Assembly: GCA_002429385.1 (NCBI GenBank)
Contig: DIZL01000014.1
Span: 87,993-151,992, forward strand
Length of the DNA stretch: 64,000 bases
Origin: Prolixibacteraceae bacterium UBA6029
GTDB taxonomy: Bacteria > Bacteroidota > Bacteroidia > Bacteroidales > Prolixibacteraceae
Reading direction: 5' to 3'
In this document: positions 9,064 to 16,887 of the stretch, piece after piece
How positions within the stretch are numbered: the stretch's first letter is position 1
Layout: each line of letters starts with the position of its first letter
Position numbers and translations under genes: made by a program
Notes under the pieces: model-generated
Database searches by the model: none
Told to the model about the DNA's origin: nothing
The model's input: only the letters and a program-made list of their open reading frames with translations

Positions 9064-9308
9064 GTAAAATATCGGCAATATTCAATTCCAACATGTTACA
9101 GAGGTCTTAAAAAACCTTAAGATTTATATATGTTGTGTTAAAAAAGAGTGTTACGACGGAACTTATAAAACCGATTCAATGTATTGAAGTTCTGCATTTT
9201 CTTAGTTTAGAGCATAGATCAAACCATAAACTTTAACCTTCCTTTCGAAAGCATCGACCTAACGTGTTAATTTATTTATTTACTTTGCACCCTCATTTTT
9301 ATTCCAAA

Positions 9309-10166
9309 ATGCAGGTAGTAAAGCACATCAATGAACTCCGGACCTTACTGGACCACAGCCGGAAAGAAGGTTTAACTATTGGTTTTGTTCCCACCATGGG
9401 AGCATTACACGCTGGTCACCTTTCGTTGGTCGAACTGGCCGGTCAGCAGACCGGTTTTGTGGTCGTCAGTATTTTTGTAAACCCAACCCAGTTTAACGAC
9501 AAAGCCGACCTGGACCGATACCCGCGTGATCTTCAGAAAGATCTTGATCTGCTTTCATCGTCTCTCTGTCAGCTCGTATTTGCTCCCGAACCCAACGAAA
9601 TATATCCCGAACCCGATACCCGTCAATTCAATTTCGGTACCCTTGAACAGGTCATGGAAGGCAAATTCAGGCCAGGACATTTCAATGGAGTGGCCCAGGT
9701 GGTAAGCCGTTTGTTCGATATCGTTCAACCGGACAAAGCCTTTTTTGGACAGAAAGACTTTCAGCAACTGGCCATCATCAGGGAAATGGTCCGTAAAATG
9801 AAGCTTGGGGTAGAGATTGTTTCCTGCCCCATTATTCGTGAGGCCGACGGTCTGGCCATGAGTTCGCGCAACATGTTGCTCGACGCCGTTCAGCGCCAAA
9901 GCGCAGTCCATATTTCGGCTACCTTGTCCGAAGCCAATAACAAAACCGGTGACTTATCCGTAGAAGAACTTTGCCGGTGGGTGATTGCCCGCATCAACGA
10001 AAACGAACAATTGAAAACAGAGTACTTTGAAATTGTTAATTCACTGACACTCATGCCTGTTATGAGTTGGGATGAACCTTGCGTCAAGGTAGGTTGTATT
10101 GCTGTTCACTGCGGAAAAGTCAGATTAATCGATAATATTGAATTTACTAAGAAATCTATACAATGA
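9309..10166 (+). CDS. panC: Pantothenate synthetase
   Basis: PanC joins pantoate and beta-alanine using ATP in cytosolic vitamin B5 synthesis. The start at 9309 (MQVVKHINEL) is chosen over the upstream in-frame ATG because it gives 285 residues, the family size. The nucleotidyltransferase motif FVPTMGALHAGH is at about 26-37, with GQKDFQQ in the centre and MSSRN downstream, both family hallmarks. The stop overlaps the panD start by 4 bp (ATGA), so the two pantothenate genes are co-translated. A TTACTTTGC promoter-like box lies about 20 bp before the ATG, and the gene diverges from the GT5-like gene. Confidence 0.95.
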   Translation: MQVVKHINELRTLLDHSRKEGLTIGFVPTMGALHAGHLSLVELAGQQTGFVVVSIFVNPTQFNDKADLDRYPRDLQKDLDLLSSSLCQLVFAPEPNEIYPEPDTRQFNFGTLEQVMEGKFRPGHFNGVAQVVSRLFDIVQPDKAFFGQKDFQQLAIIREMVRKMKLGVEIVSCPIIREADGLAMSSRNMLLDAVQRQSAVHISATLSEANNKTGDLSVEELCRWVIARINENEQLKTEYFEIVNSLTLMPVMSWDEPCVKVGCIAVHCGKVRLIDNIEFTKKSIQ

Positions 10167-10513
10167 TCATCGAAGTTTGCAAGTCGAAAATTCATAAGGT
10201 TACTGTAACTGAAGCCAATTTACAGTATGTGGGTAGTATCACCATTGATCAGGATCTGATGGATGCAGCCAATATCATTGAAAACGAAAAGGTTCAGGTG
10301 GTAAACATCAACAACGGCGAACGTCTGGATACATATGTGATCAAAGGTCAGCGCGGTACGGGGGTCATTTGTCTGAACGGACCCGCAGCGCGGAAAGTCG
10401 CTGTCGGAGATGTGGTGATTATCATGTCCTACGCCCAGATGGATTTTGAAGAAGCCAAAACCTTCAAACCCTGGCTGGTATTTCCTGATACGGAAACAAA
10501 CAAACTGATCTAA
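10163..10513 (+). CDS. panD: Aspartate 1-decarboxylase proenzyme
   Basis: PanD makes beta-alanine from aspartate for PanC. It is synthesised as a proenzyme that cleaves itself at Gly-Ser to give a pyruvoyl cofactor; the YVGSIT site is visible at about residues 22-27 of 116. GERLDTYVIKGQRGTGVICLNGPAAR is the conserved middle segment, and the length equals the family norm. It overlaps panC by 4 bp and is followed 27 bp later by a strong terminator hairpin, so panC-panD is a two-gene operon. Confidence 0.96.
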   Translation: MIIEVCKSKIHKVTVTEANLQYVGSITIDQDLMDAANIIENEKVQVVNINNGERLDTYVIKGQRGTGVICLNGPAARKVAVGDVVIIMSYAQMDFEEAKTFKPWLVFPDTETNKLI

Positions 10514-10540
10514 ATTATTTTTAAAAAAACTATAACTTTA

Positions 10541-10581
10541 AACCTCATTGCTTTCTTTAGCAGTGAGGTTTTGCTATTTTT
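10541..10581 (+). terminator. Rho-independent terminator after panD
   Basis: A 12-bp stem (10541-10552 with 10559-10570, one G-U pair) around a TTCTTT loop is followed by TTGCTATTTTT. It ends the panCD transcript before rfaE2, whose ATG is 20 bp further on. Confidence 0.85.
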
Positions 10582-10600
10582 ACAGAAATACTTTAAGAAG

Positions 10601-11098
10601 ATGACACCCACAGAAATTATTCATTCCAAAATATACGAAAGCGCCGCATCATTTCTCCCGGTTCTGAATCAATGGAAACGATCCGGTGAACGGGTGGTTT
10701 TTACCAATGGTTGTTTTGATCTGGTACACCGTGGACACATTGATTCGCTGGCCAAGGCATCTGCACTGGGTGACCGTCTGGTTGTGGGTCTGAACTCAGA
10801 TGTGTCCGTAAAGTTGCTGAAAGGAGAAAACCGTCCGCTCATCGATCAGCAATCGCGGGCCATCCTGCTGGCAGCTTTGCTGATGGTCGATGCAGTCATC
10901 CTGTTCGATGAAGAAACACCCTATGAGTTGATCCGAAGCATTGTACCAGATGTTTTGGTGAAGGGGACAGAATATCAGGTTGAAGAAATTGCCGGGTTCG
11001 ATGTGGTTTTAGCTGCAGGTGGCCGTGTTGAACGTATTGAACTGACCGAAGGATTCTCGACAACCGATTTGATTCAGAAAATAAAAAACAGTTACTAA
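10601..11098 (+). CDS. rfaE2: D-glycero-beta-D-manno-heptose 1-phosphate adenylyltransferase
   Basis: A 165-residue stand-alone cytidylyltransferase-like domain that matches the C-terminal half of HldE and activates heptose-1-phosphate with ATP for LPS core or other glycan use. The family signature FTNGCFDLVHRGH is at about 34-46, and VLVKGTEY and the GFSTTDLIQKI end are typical. The ATG at 10601 is preferred to the upstream in-frame one because AAGAAG sits directly before it and the length fits. The kinase partner (HldA/RfaE1) is not in the window. Confidence 0.88.
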   Translation: MTPTEIIHSKIYESAASFLPVLNQWKRSGERVVFTNGCFDLVHRGHIDSLAKASALGDRLVVGLNSDVSVKLLKGENRPLIDQQSRAILLAALLMVDAVILFDEETPYELIRSIVPDVLVKGTEYQVEEIAGFDVVLAAGGRVERIELTEGFSTTDLIQKIKNSY

Positions 11099-11197
11099 GT
11101 TTATTTTTTGATTCGGTTAAGAACCAACGGTCGATGGAAATAATAATAATTCAAAATCTTTTATCCCAATACGGACAATGTCATTAAGTTAAGATAA

Positions 11198-11284
11198 ATT
11201 CTTTGTGTTTCTTTGTGCCCTCGGGACTTAGAGGCAAGAAAAAATAGCCACCAAGGCACAAATACACTAAGTTTCACCAAGAAA
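11198..11284. repeat. Dispersed CTTTGTG/CTTGGTG repeat, copy 1
   Basis: An 87-bp block between rfaE2 and radA with words such as CTTTGTGTTTCTTTGTGCC and, on the other side, GGCACAAATACACTAAG that partly pair with each other. Its reverse complement resembles the block at 15211-15250 (GTGAAACTT...GTG..CTT.GTGGC), so a family with copies in both orientations is present. No gene is evident in it. Confidence 0.6.
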
Positions 11285-11310
11285 AGAATATTTAAAAATC
11301 CTATACCTGA

Positions 11311-12678
11311 ATGGCCAAAGTAAAAACCAGTTTTTTCTGTCAGAATTGCGGCGCGCAGTCACCCAAATGGGTAGGCAAGTGCAACTCGTGTGGCGAATGG
11401 AATTCGTTTGTGGAAGAAGTTGTAGAGCGCGAAAGCCCGAAAACCGCTTCCTTTTTAAGCGGAACGGGCAATCAGCCCAAACTGCTGCATGAAGTTTCGT
11501 CAGAGAACACCGAACGCATCGACACCTGCAACCAGGAACTCAACCGTGTGCTGGGTGGGGGACTGGTTCCCGGCTCGATGGTCCTGATAGGCGGGGAACC
11601 CGGAATCGGGAAGTCGACCCTGGTTCTGCAACTGGCGCTTGACCTGAAGAGTAAACGAATACTGTACGTCTCAGGCGAAGAAAGTATTCAGCAGATTAAA
11701 ATACGTGCCCAACGGCTTCAGAAGGAGAATCAAAACTGTTACTTTCTAAGCGAAACTTCGCTGGAACAAATCATTGGTCAGAGCAAACAAGTCGCTCCCG
11801 AACTGCTGATCATTGACTCCATCCAGACCGTTTCTACCGAAGCCATCGAGTCCTCGCCCGGCTCAGTGGGCCAGATCCGCGAATGTACCAACGGCATCCT
11901 GAAGTACGCCAAGGAATTCAATGTCCCGGTCATACTGATCGGACACATCACCAAGGAAGGTTCACTGGCAGGGCCAAAAGTGCTGGAACATATTGTCGAT
12001 ACGGTTCTGCAGTTCGAAGGCGAAAACCAATACATGTACCGCATCCTGCGGGCCATTAAGAACCGCTTCGGGTCAACCTCGGAACTTGGCATCTTCGAGA
12101 TGGGCAATGCTGGCTTACGCGAGGTATCCAATCCCTCCGAACTGCTCATCAACCGCGCCCACGAGGGACTGAGCGGAACTGCTATTGCAGCCTCTATCGA
12201 AGGGATCCGACCGCTGCTGATCGAAATACAGGCGCTGGTGAGCACGGCAGCCTATGGCACCCCGCAGCGCTCCTCCACCGGCTTCGATTTACGCCGCCTC
12301 AATATGTTGCTTGCAGTTCTGGAAAAAAGGGCAGGGTTTAAGCTGGCCACCAAGGATGTTTTCCTCAATATCGCAGGTGGTATAAAAGTTGACGATCCTG
12401 GGATTGACTTAACGGTGATCACAGCCATCCTCTCTTCAAACTTCGATCTGCCGATCCGAAAGAACGTCTGCTTCGCCGGAGAAATTGGGCTATCAGGAGA
12501 AATCCGCTCGGTCAACCGTCTCGAACAGCGCATCGCCGAAGCCGAAAAACTTGGCTTCGACAGCATCTTCATTCCCAGGGCCGGAAAAGGAATCAACCTG
12601 GAAAAGTTTAAGATCGAAATCCTTCAGTTCCACCGTGTCGACGAGTTCTTCAGGCACGTGTTCAGTAAAAAAGGCTAA
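11311..12678 (+). CDS. radA: DNA repair protein RadA (Sms)
   Basis: RadA is a RecA-like branch-migration ATPase that acts in recombinational repair. The 455 residues show the N-terminal C4 zinc finger (Cys10, Cys13, Cys24, Cys27), the Walker A motif GGEPGIGKS at 94-102, the RadA-specific KNRFG at 250-254, and a C-terminal Lon-protease-like domain ending in the usual GFDSIFIPRAG region. All parts are intact. It is a single gene, preceded by a dispersed repeat and followed by a 650-bp non-coding stretch. Confidence 0.97.
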   Translation: MAKVKTSFFCQNCGAQSPKWVGKCNSCGEWNSFVEEVVERESPKTASFLSGTGNQPKLLHEVSSENTERIDTCNQELNRVLGGGLVPGSMVLIGGEPGIGKSTLVLQLALDLKSKRILYVSGEESIQQIKIRAQRLQKENQNCYFLSETSLEQIIGQSKQVAPELLIIDSIQTVSTEAIESSPGSVGQIRECTNGILKYAKEFNVPVILIGHITKEGSLAGPKVLEHIVDTVLQFEGENQYMYRILRAIKNRFGSTSELGIFEMGNAGLREVSNPSELLINRAHEGLSGTAIAASIEGIRPLLIEIQALVSTAAYGTPQRSSTGFDLRRLNMLLAVLEKRAGFKLATKDVFLNIAGGIKVDDPGIDLTVITAILSSNFDLPIRKNVCFAGEIGLSGEIRSVNRLEQRIAEAEKLGFDSIFIPRAGKGINLEKFKIEILQFHRVDEFFRHVFSKKG

Positions 12679-12783
12679 AGCTCTTCCCGTGATATCCTTT
12701 TGCTCCTGAGATTAATTCTCAGGTAAATCTTGATTCAGGCCTTCCCTGAACTCATTCTTAACCCCTGTTTTTCCCTATTCCCG

Positions 12784-12813
12784 TCTACTTCGGATCATCT
12801 GATCCGAAGTAGA
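12784..12813. repeat. 14-bp perfect inverted repeat with 2-bp centre
   Basis: The arm TCTACTTCGGATCA is followed by TC and then its exact reverse complement. It lies about 105 bp after the radA stop. There is no T-run on either side, so it is not a standard terminator; an operator or a RadA-transcript 3' hairpin are both possible. Confidence 0.7.
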
Positions 12814-12952
12814 GATTATTAGGGACCAGCAATCCGCTCCAAATTCTCAGTCATCCGACCTAATCAACTGCCAGGAATTTCAGTAGTCAGACTCTAAAGT
12901 TTCGAATGCAGACCGCTTGATTGAAGAGTGTACCGGGCAGGATCAAGCTACC

Positions 12953-13089
12953 TATCGGGAGGGGTCAACCTGCCACCTTGTGTATACCTTGTGTGTACAT
13001 TGAGTGTACCTTGTGTGTACCTTGTGTGTTCATGAACACATATGCTACATACAAGGTACACTCAATGTACACATAAGGTATACGCAAAT
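12953..13089 (+). repeat. Ten-unit 11-bp palindromic element, copy A
   Basis: A 23-bp flank (12953-12975) leads into five forward 11-bp units (12976-13030, type CCTTGTGTGTA, third unit CATTGAGTGTA), a 4-bp centre CATG (13031-13034) and five inverted units (13035-13089). The variant third unit is answered by its exact complement TACACTCAATG at 13057-13067, so the arms can fold on each other along about five helical turns. The same architecture recurs at 61816-61952. The region is non-coding. Confidence 0.85.
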
Positions 13090-13334
13090 AGCGGACTTGG
13101 GGTTAACCGGGTAACACGCAGTCTTAGCCCGATCATTTTTCAAACAAGTGCGTGAAAGCTATTGAATTGATTTGCAGCAATTGTGGAAGGCTTCTCTTCG
13201 CTATGGATGGTAAGGAGCAGTTCATAGAACAACCTCATTTACCATACTCAAAGCCCTTGCTGAATTATACGCTTGCCCGTTAGATTTTTAAGTTTTTCAC
13301 ATTACCTTTGAGCACGAATAATATGCATTGTAAA

Positions 13335-13715
13335 ATGAAACAAATCATTGGAATCTTGTTATTTGCGGTCCTGTTATCTGGACTTTCATCCTGTCACAAT
13401 ACCACGGTATCGAAGCCTCACAAGCTTATCCCCAAAGATAAGTTTATGAAAATGATGGTGGATGTTTACCTTATTTCAGGAGTTAATACAGACATGAGGA
13501 ATCCGAAAAACATTCAGAAGGTAAGCTCTACCGAGTTATACTATTCGCTTTTAAAGAAGTATTCGGTGGCCGATACGGTTTTTATCCATTCGCTCATTTA
13601 TTACTCCAGTTTTCCAAAGGAATATGAAAAAATGCATACGGAGATCATGGATAACCTGAGCCAGATGGAATTGCAGTTCAGGCCCAAGGATAAACTTAAG
13701 GTCGTACCCCAATGA
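13335..13715 (+). CDS. DUF4296 family lipoprotein
   Basis: A small Bacteroidota envelope lipoprotein of unknown function. Counting from the ATG at 13335 the signal peptide MKQIIGILLF... ends in the lipobox GLSSC with Cys20; the upstream in-frame ATGs would put non-signal residues in front, so this start is preferred. The rest (127 residues in total) is helical, with the KLIPKDKFMKMMVDVYL segment typical of DUF4296 near residue 32. Its stop overlaps the next gene by 4 bp, an arrangement I remember DUF4296 sharing with an amidohydrolase. Confidence 0.8.
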   Translation: MKQIIGILLFAVLLSGLSSCHNTTVSKPHKLIPKDKFMKMMVDVYLISGVNTDMRNPKNIQKVSSTELYYSLLKKYSVADTVFIHSLIYYSSFPKEYEKMHTEIMDNLSQMELQFRPKDKLKVVPQ

Positions 13716-14185
13716 GAAAATTTGCCGCCAATTACGTCCTTTCGGGGGACGGGACCCTTTTGAAGAACGGGATTGTGATTGCAGGCGAGGATGGGAAAGT
13801 GACAGAATATGTGGATACCGGGGGTGATCTGGACGAAATTGCACAGCTCTCGTTTTACAACGGAATACTGGTGGCAGGATTCACCTATTTAAAAACAAAC
13901 GTTGAAATTCCTGTCCCTGAAACGGACCTGTCCATAAGCAGTACTATATTTCAGCTTATTAAGGAGCAGAACCAGCTGTCGGTTCAGCAATGGATTGAAA
14001 TAGCAAAACAGGTTCAGGAGCAGTTTCCAGAGATGAAAATCCCGGAGATAGTCCATTACTTAAATGATATACTGATATCGAATGGGGGATATGTAAAGGA
14101 AGATGCACCGGGAATTTATTTAATTAATGCTGATCTTGTTGAAATGCATTTTACGCCCAAAAGCAGGCTGAAGAAAATCGGGTGA
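13712..14185 (+). CDS. Amidohydrolase remnant: N- and C-terminal parts without the catalytic barrel
   Basis: 157 residues. The first ~57 (MRKFAANYV to FYNGILVAGF) read like the N-terminal beta-sandwich half of a Bacteroidota metal-dependent amidohydrolase up to the point where VNAHCHLE, the metal-binding HxH, should follow. The last ~30 (APGIYLIN...HFTPKSRLKKIG) read like that family's C-terminus, and IAKQVQEQFPEMKIPEIVHYL resembles its last barrel helix. Some 230 residues with all metal ligands are absent. The reading frame is intact, with a 4-bp overlap to the DUF4296 gene, so this is a maintained miniature protein or a recent in-frame deletion. Family assignment is from memory of relatives. 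Confidence 0.6.
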   Translation: MRKFAANYVLSGDGTLLKNGIVIAGEDGKVTEYVDTGGDLDEIAQLSFYNGILVAGFTYLKTNVEIPVPETDLSISSTIFQLIKEQNQLSVQQWIEIAKQVQEQFPEMKIPEIVHYLNDILISNGGYVKEDAPGIYLINADLVEMHFTPKSRLKKIG

Positions 14186-14259
14186 AGATTTATGATTTAT
14201 TATTTATGAATATTGATTTATGATTAGCGATTTACCAAGGACTATTTCCTTTATTCTAT

Positions 14260-14316
14260 TTTCTCTTTTCTAATGACCAATATCCAATATTCAATATTCA
14301 ATATTCAATAACCAAT
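14260..14316. repeat. AT-rich CAATATTCAATAACCAAT simple repeat
   Basis: Three to four tandem CAATATT words end in CAATATTCAATAACCAAT (14299-14316). The exact reverse complement of that 18-mer occurs at 41385-41402, and a variant lies at 39930-39967, each preceded or followed by TAATGACCAATA or polypyrimidine. The last bases of this copy supply the AT of the next gene's start codon. Confidence 0.7.
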
Positions 14317-15091
14317 GACTTTTCTATTTGATCAAATCATATTCGGGCCGGTAAAGAGCCGTCGCCTGGGGGTTTCGCTGGGAGTGAACCTGCTGCCTAC
14401 AGACAGTAAGGTGTGTTCGTTCGATTGTATCTACTGCGAGTGCGGATGGACGCCTAAAAAGCGGGAAAAGAAGGCCGTATTGCCAACACGTCAACAGGTC
14501 AGGCAACAGATGGAAGAGAAGCTGACTGAAATGGCCCTAAGCCATGAACTGCCTGATGTGATTACTTTTGCAGGAAACGGGGAGCCGACCTTACATCCTG
14601 AATTTGAAGGGATCATGGACGACACCATCGAACTTCGTAACCGACTGAGTCCGGGAGCAAAGATTGCCGTGTTGTCGAATGCGACCATGCTTCACAAGGC
14701 TTCGGTCATTCGGGCGCTGCTGAAGGTGGAAGACAATATCCAGAAACTGGATTCGGCCTTTGAAGAGACCATCCGCAGAATAGATTGCCCGGCCTCGAAT
14801 TTCAAGCTGAAGGATGTGGTTGAGAACCTGAAGTCGTTTAACGGGAAGGTGATCATCCAGACGCTGTTCCTGCATGGATCGTTCAGGGGCGAAATCATCG
14901 ACAATACCACTGAAGAAGAGCTTTCGGAATGGCTGAAACTGATTGCAGAAATCAAACCCTCGCAGGTAATGATTTACACTATCGATCGCGACACCCCGGC
15001 AACAGGTCTGGGAAAGGTGAACCTTGAAGAGCTTCAGCAGATAGCTGAGCGGGTAAAGGAGATGGGGTTTGAAGTGCAGGTGTCGGGATAG
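14315..15091 (+). CDS. Radical SAM protein (COG0731-like)
   Basis: A 258-residue radical SAM enzyme. The 4Fe-4S cluster motif CSFDCIYC is at Cys34, Cys38 and Cys41, the standard CxxxCxxC. The conserved opening FGPVKSRRLGVSLGVNLLP and the glycine-rich GNGEPTLHPEF segment (SAM binding) are typical of the COG0731 group related to wyosine-synthesis-like enzymes; the reaction is unknown. No second cluster motif is seen. The start codon lies at the edge of an AT-rich repeat, with no Shine-Dalgarno sequence. A polypurine tract begins right after the stop. Confidence 0.85.
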   Translation: MTFLFDQIIFGPVKSRRLGVSLGVNLLPTDSKVCSFDCIYCECGWTPKKREKKAVLPTRQQVRQQMEEKLTEMALSHELPDVITFAGNGEPTLHPEFEGIMDDTIELRNRLSPGAKIAVLSNATMLHKASVIRALLKVEDNIQKLDSAFEETIRRIDCPASNFKLKDVVENLKSFNGKVIIQTLFLHGSFRGEIIDNTTEEELSEWLKLIAEIKPSQVMIYTIDRDTPATGLGKVNLEELQQIAERVKEMGFEVQVSG

Positions 15092-15165
15092 ACACGGAAG
15101 AAAGGAGAAGGGAGAAGGGAAACTGGAGACCTGAGAAGGGAGAACGGAAAAGGGAAAGGGAAAGT
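15092..15165 (+). repeat. Polypurine tract following the radical SAM stop codon
   Basis: The TAG at 15089-15091 is followed by about 70 nt of GGAGAAGGGA-type words with few pyrimidines. The same strand-specific placement is seen after the stops at 16805, 40048, 41596, 51873, 53489 and 53621. Confidence 0.75.
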
Positions 15166-15210
15166 ATTCTGTGGTCAATCGCAGTAGGCAGGGTGCTTGC
15201 AGATTAGTTG

Positions 15211-15250
15211 ATGCTTGGTGAAACTTGGTATTTTGGTGTCTTAGTGGCGA
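15211..15250. repeat. Dispersed CTTTGTG/CTTGGTG repeat, copy 2 (partial)
   Basis: CTTGGTGAAACTTGG...GTGTCTTAGTGGC resembles the reverse complement of the 11198-11284 block. It sits 110 bp upstream of the POT transporter start. Confidence 0.55.
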
Positions 15251-15359
15251 ATTTAGGAAAAAGGAAAAAGAAAATGGGGACGGTATGACGTGGAAAAAGG
15301 AAGGGCGAAAGCTGATCTTTTTTCACTATTTTGCGCCTCTATATTTTAATCAGGATTCA

Positions 15360-16805
15360 ATGTCTAAACTAGAGGTGTTCAAAAAATATCCACGTATATT
15401 CTGGATTTCCAATCTCATCGAACTGTTCGAGCGCTATGCCTGGTATGGCTTTTACATGGGTTTTGGATTGTTCCTTGTGGGTTCGAAAGAGACGGGTGCA
15501 ATGGGTTTTTCGCCAGTTGAGAAGGGTACTATTATCGGAACGGGCTCGATGCTGCTCTATCTTTTGCCCATAATCACCGGTGCCATTGCCGACCGGGTGG
15601 GGTACAAGAAGGTGTTGTTCCTCTCTTTCCTGATCTATATTTCGGGATTCTTCATGATCCAGAACTTCGAAAGTTTCGGGATGGTCTTCGTGTCCTTCAT
15701 CTGGATCTGCGTGGGCGGGGCATTCTTTAAGCCAATCGTTTCAGCCATGATTTCGAAAACGACTACTTCGGAAACGGCTTCCATCGGATTTGGTATCTTT
15801 TATATGATTGTGAATATCGGTGGCTGGATCGGACCTTCGGTGGCGGGAATCATGCTGGGGAAGGGCTGGAACTTCGTATTCCTGATGTCGATTGCCTCGA
15901 TCATGATTAACCTGCTGTTCACCTTCCTGTTCTTTAAAGATCCTCCGCGAGAGGAACGTACCTCGGGAATCCTGAAAACGATACAACAAGCGCTTCGGAA
16001 TATCTATGTTACCCTGACCAACTGGCGGTATGCAATGTTTTTGCTCATCATGTCATTGTTTTGGGCAGGCTTTAATCAACTTTATTACTCCTTTCCCAAT
16101 TTTATTGTCGATTGGGTCAATACAGCCACCTTTTACACCAATATTCATTCGTTTTCAACAGGACTGGCCGAACTGATCGGATCGAATCCGGGTTCCATTG
16201 CCCTGACCCTGGGCGGTATGGATGCTTTTTACATCATTGTTTTCCAGATTGCAGTTTCGGCTTTCGTGATGCGCTTCAGGCCTCTGAATGCCATGATGGG
16301 TGGAATTCTGGTGCTGTCTGTCGGAGTGGGAATGATGTTCGCCTTTCAAAGCGGATGGATGATCATGTTGGGTCTATTGGTCTTTAGTCTTGGTGAGATG
16401 GGCAGTTCTCCCAAATATACTGAATATGTTGGAAGTATTGCCCCGGCTGACAAGAAGGCGCTTTACATGGGTTCGTCGTTTTTACCGATCGCTTTGGGAC
16501 ACCAGATCGCCGGTTATATCTCGGGAGCGCCATACGAAAAGATAGCGGACAAACTTTATCTGCTGAAGGCTGAAGTGCTGAAACGCGGATTAACTATTCC
16601 TGACATTGGGGTTTCGTTTACCAAGACTGACTATTTTAAAGAGGCAGGACGGCAAATGAATCTCGACCCGCAACAGTTAACCAACTTTCTTTGGACGACC
16701 TACCATCCTCAATCCATCTGGATTATTTTCAGTTCGCTGGTATTTAGTGCGGTAGTTCTCTTATTTTTGTATGATCGGTTTATAATTCCGAAGAAAGAGG
16801 AGTAG
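15360..16805 (+). CDS. POT/PTR2-type MFS peptide transporter
   Basis: A 481-residue inner-membrane transporter with about twelve or more hydrophobic segments. The start at 15360 (MSKLEVFKKYP) is chosen because the 45 codons before it in the same frame are repeat-derived and charged. Residues 21-30 (ELFERYAWYG) match the ExxERFxYYG motif of proton-coupled oligopeptide transporters, with Glu21, Glu24 and Arg25 in place. A long loop follows about residue 370. The substrate (di/tripeptide or other) cannot be read. The stop codon runs straight into a polypurine tract. Confidence 0.85.
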   Translation: MSKLEVFKKYPRIFWISNLIELFERYAWYGFYMGFGLFLVGSKETGAMGFSPVEKGTIIGTGSMLLYLLPIITGAIADRVGYKKVLFLSFLIYISGFFMIQNFESFGMVFVSFIWICVGGAFFKPIVSAMISKTTTSETASIGFGIFYMIVNIGGWIGPSVAGIMLGKGWNFVFLMSIASIMINLLFTFLFFKDPPREERTSGILKTIQQALRNIYVTLTNWRYAMFLLIMSLFWAGFNQLYYSFPNFIVDWVNTATFYTNIHSFSTGLAELIGSNPGSIALTLGGMDAFYIIVFQIAVSAFVMRFRPLNAMMGGILVLSVGVGMMFAFQSGWMIMLGLLVFSLGEMGSSPKYTEYVGSIAPADKKALYMGSSFLPIALGHQIAGYISGAPYEKIADKLYLLKAEVLKRGLTIPDIGVSFTKTDYFKEAGRQMNLDPQQLTNFLWTTYHPQSIWIIFSSLVFSAVVLLFLYDRFIIPKKEE

Positions 16806-16852
16806 GGAAACCGGAGAAGGGAGAAGGGAGAAGGGAGAAGGGAAAGAGGAAT
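16803..16852 (+). repeat. Polypurine tract beginning at the POT transporter stop codon
   Basis: From the TAG onward, four near-perfect tandem GAAGGGA words run for about 45 nt with almost no pyrimidines on the coding strand. It continues into the leader of the next gene. Confidence 0.8.
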
Positions 16853-16887
16853 TGACGATGTTGAGGGAAACTGTTAATACATATTCT

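Larger units (their letters stand above)
12679..13334. other. Gene-free stretch holding two inverted-repeat elements
   Basis: This 656-bp gap between radA and the DUF4296 gene contains no credible ORF. It holds a 14-bp perfect palindrome (12784-12813) and the 11-bp-unit element (12953-13089). The remainder shows nothing I can interpret. Confidence 0.7.

Noticed and set aside
12976..13089. Possible CRISPR array because of regular short repeats
   Set aside because: The units are 11 bp with no spacers between them and the second half is inverted; no cas genes are near.
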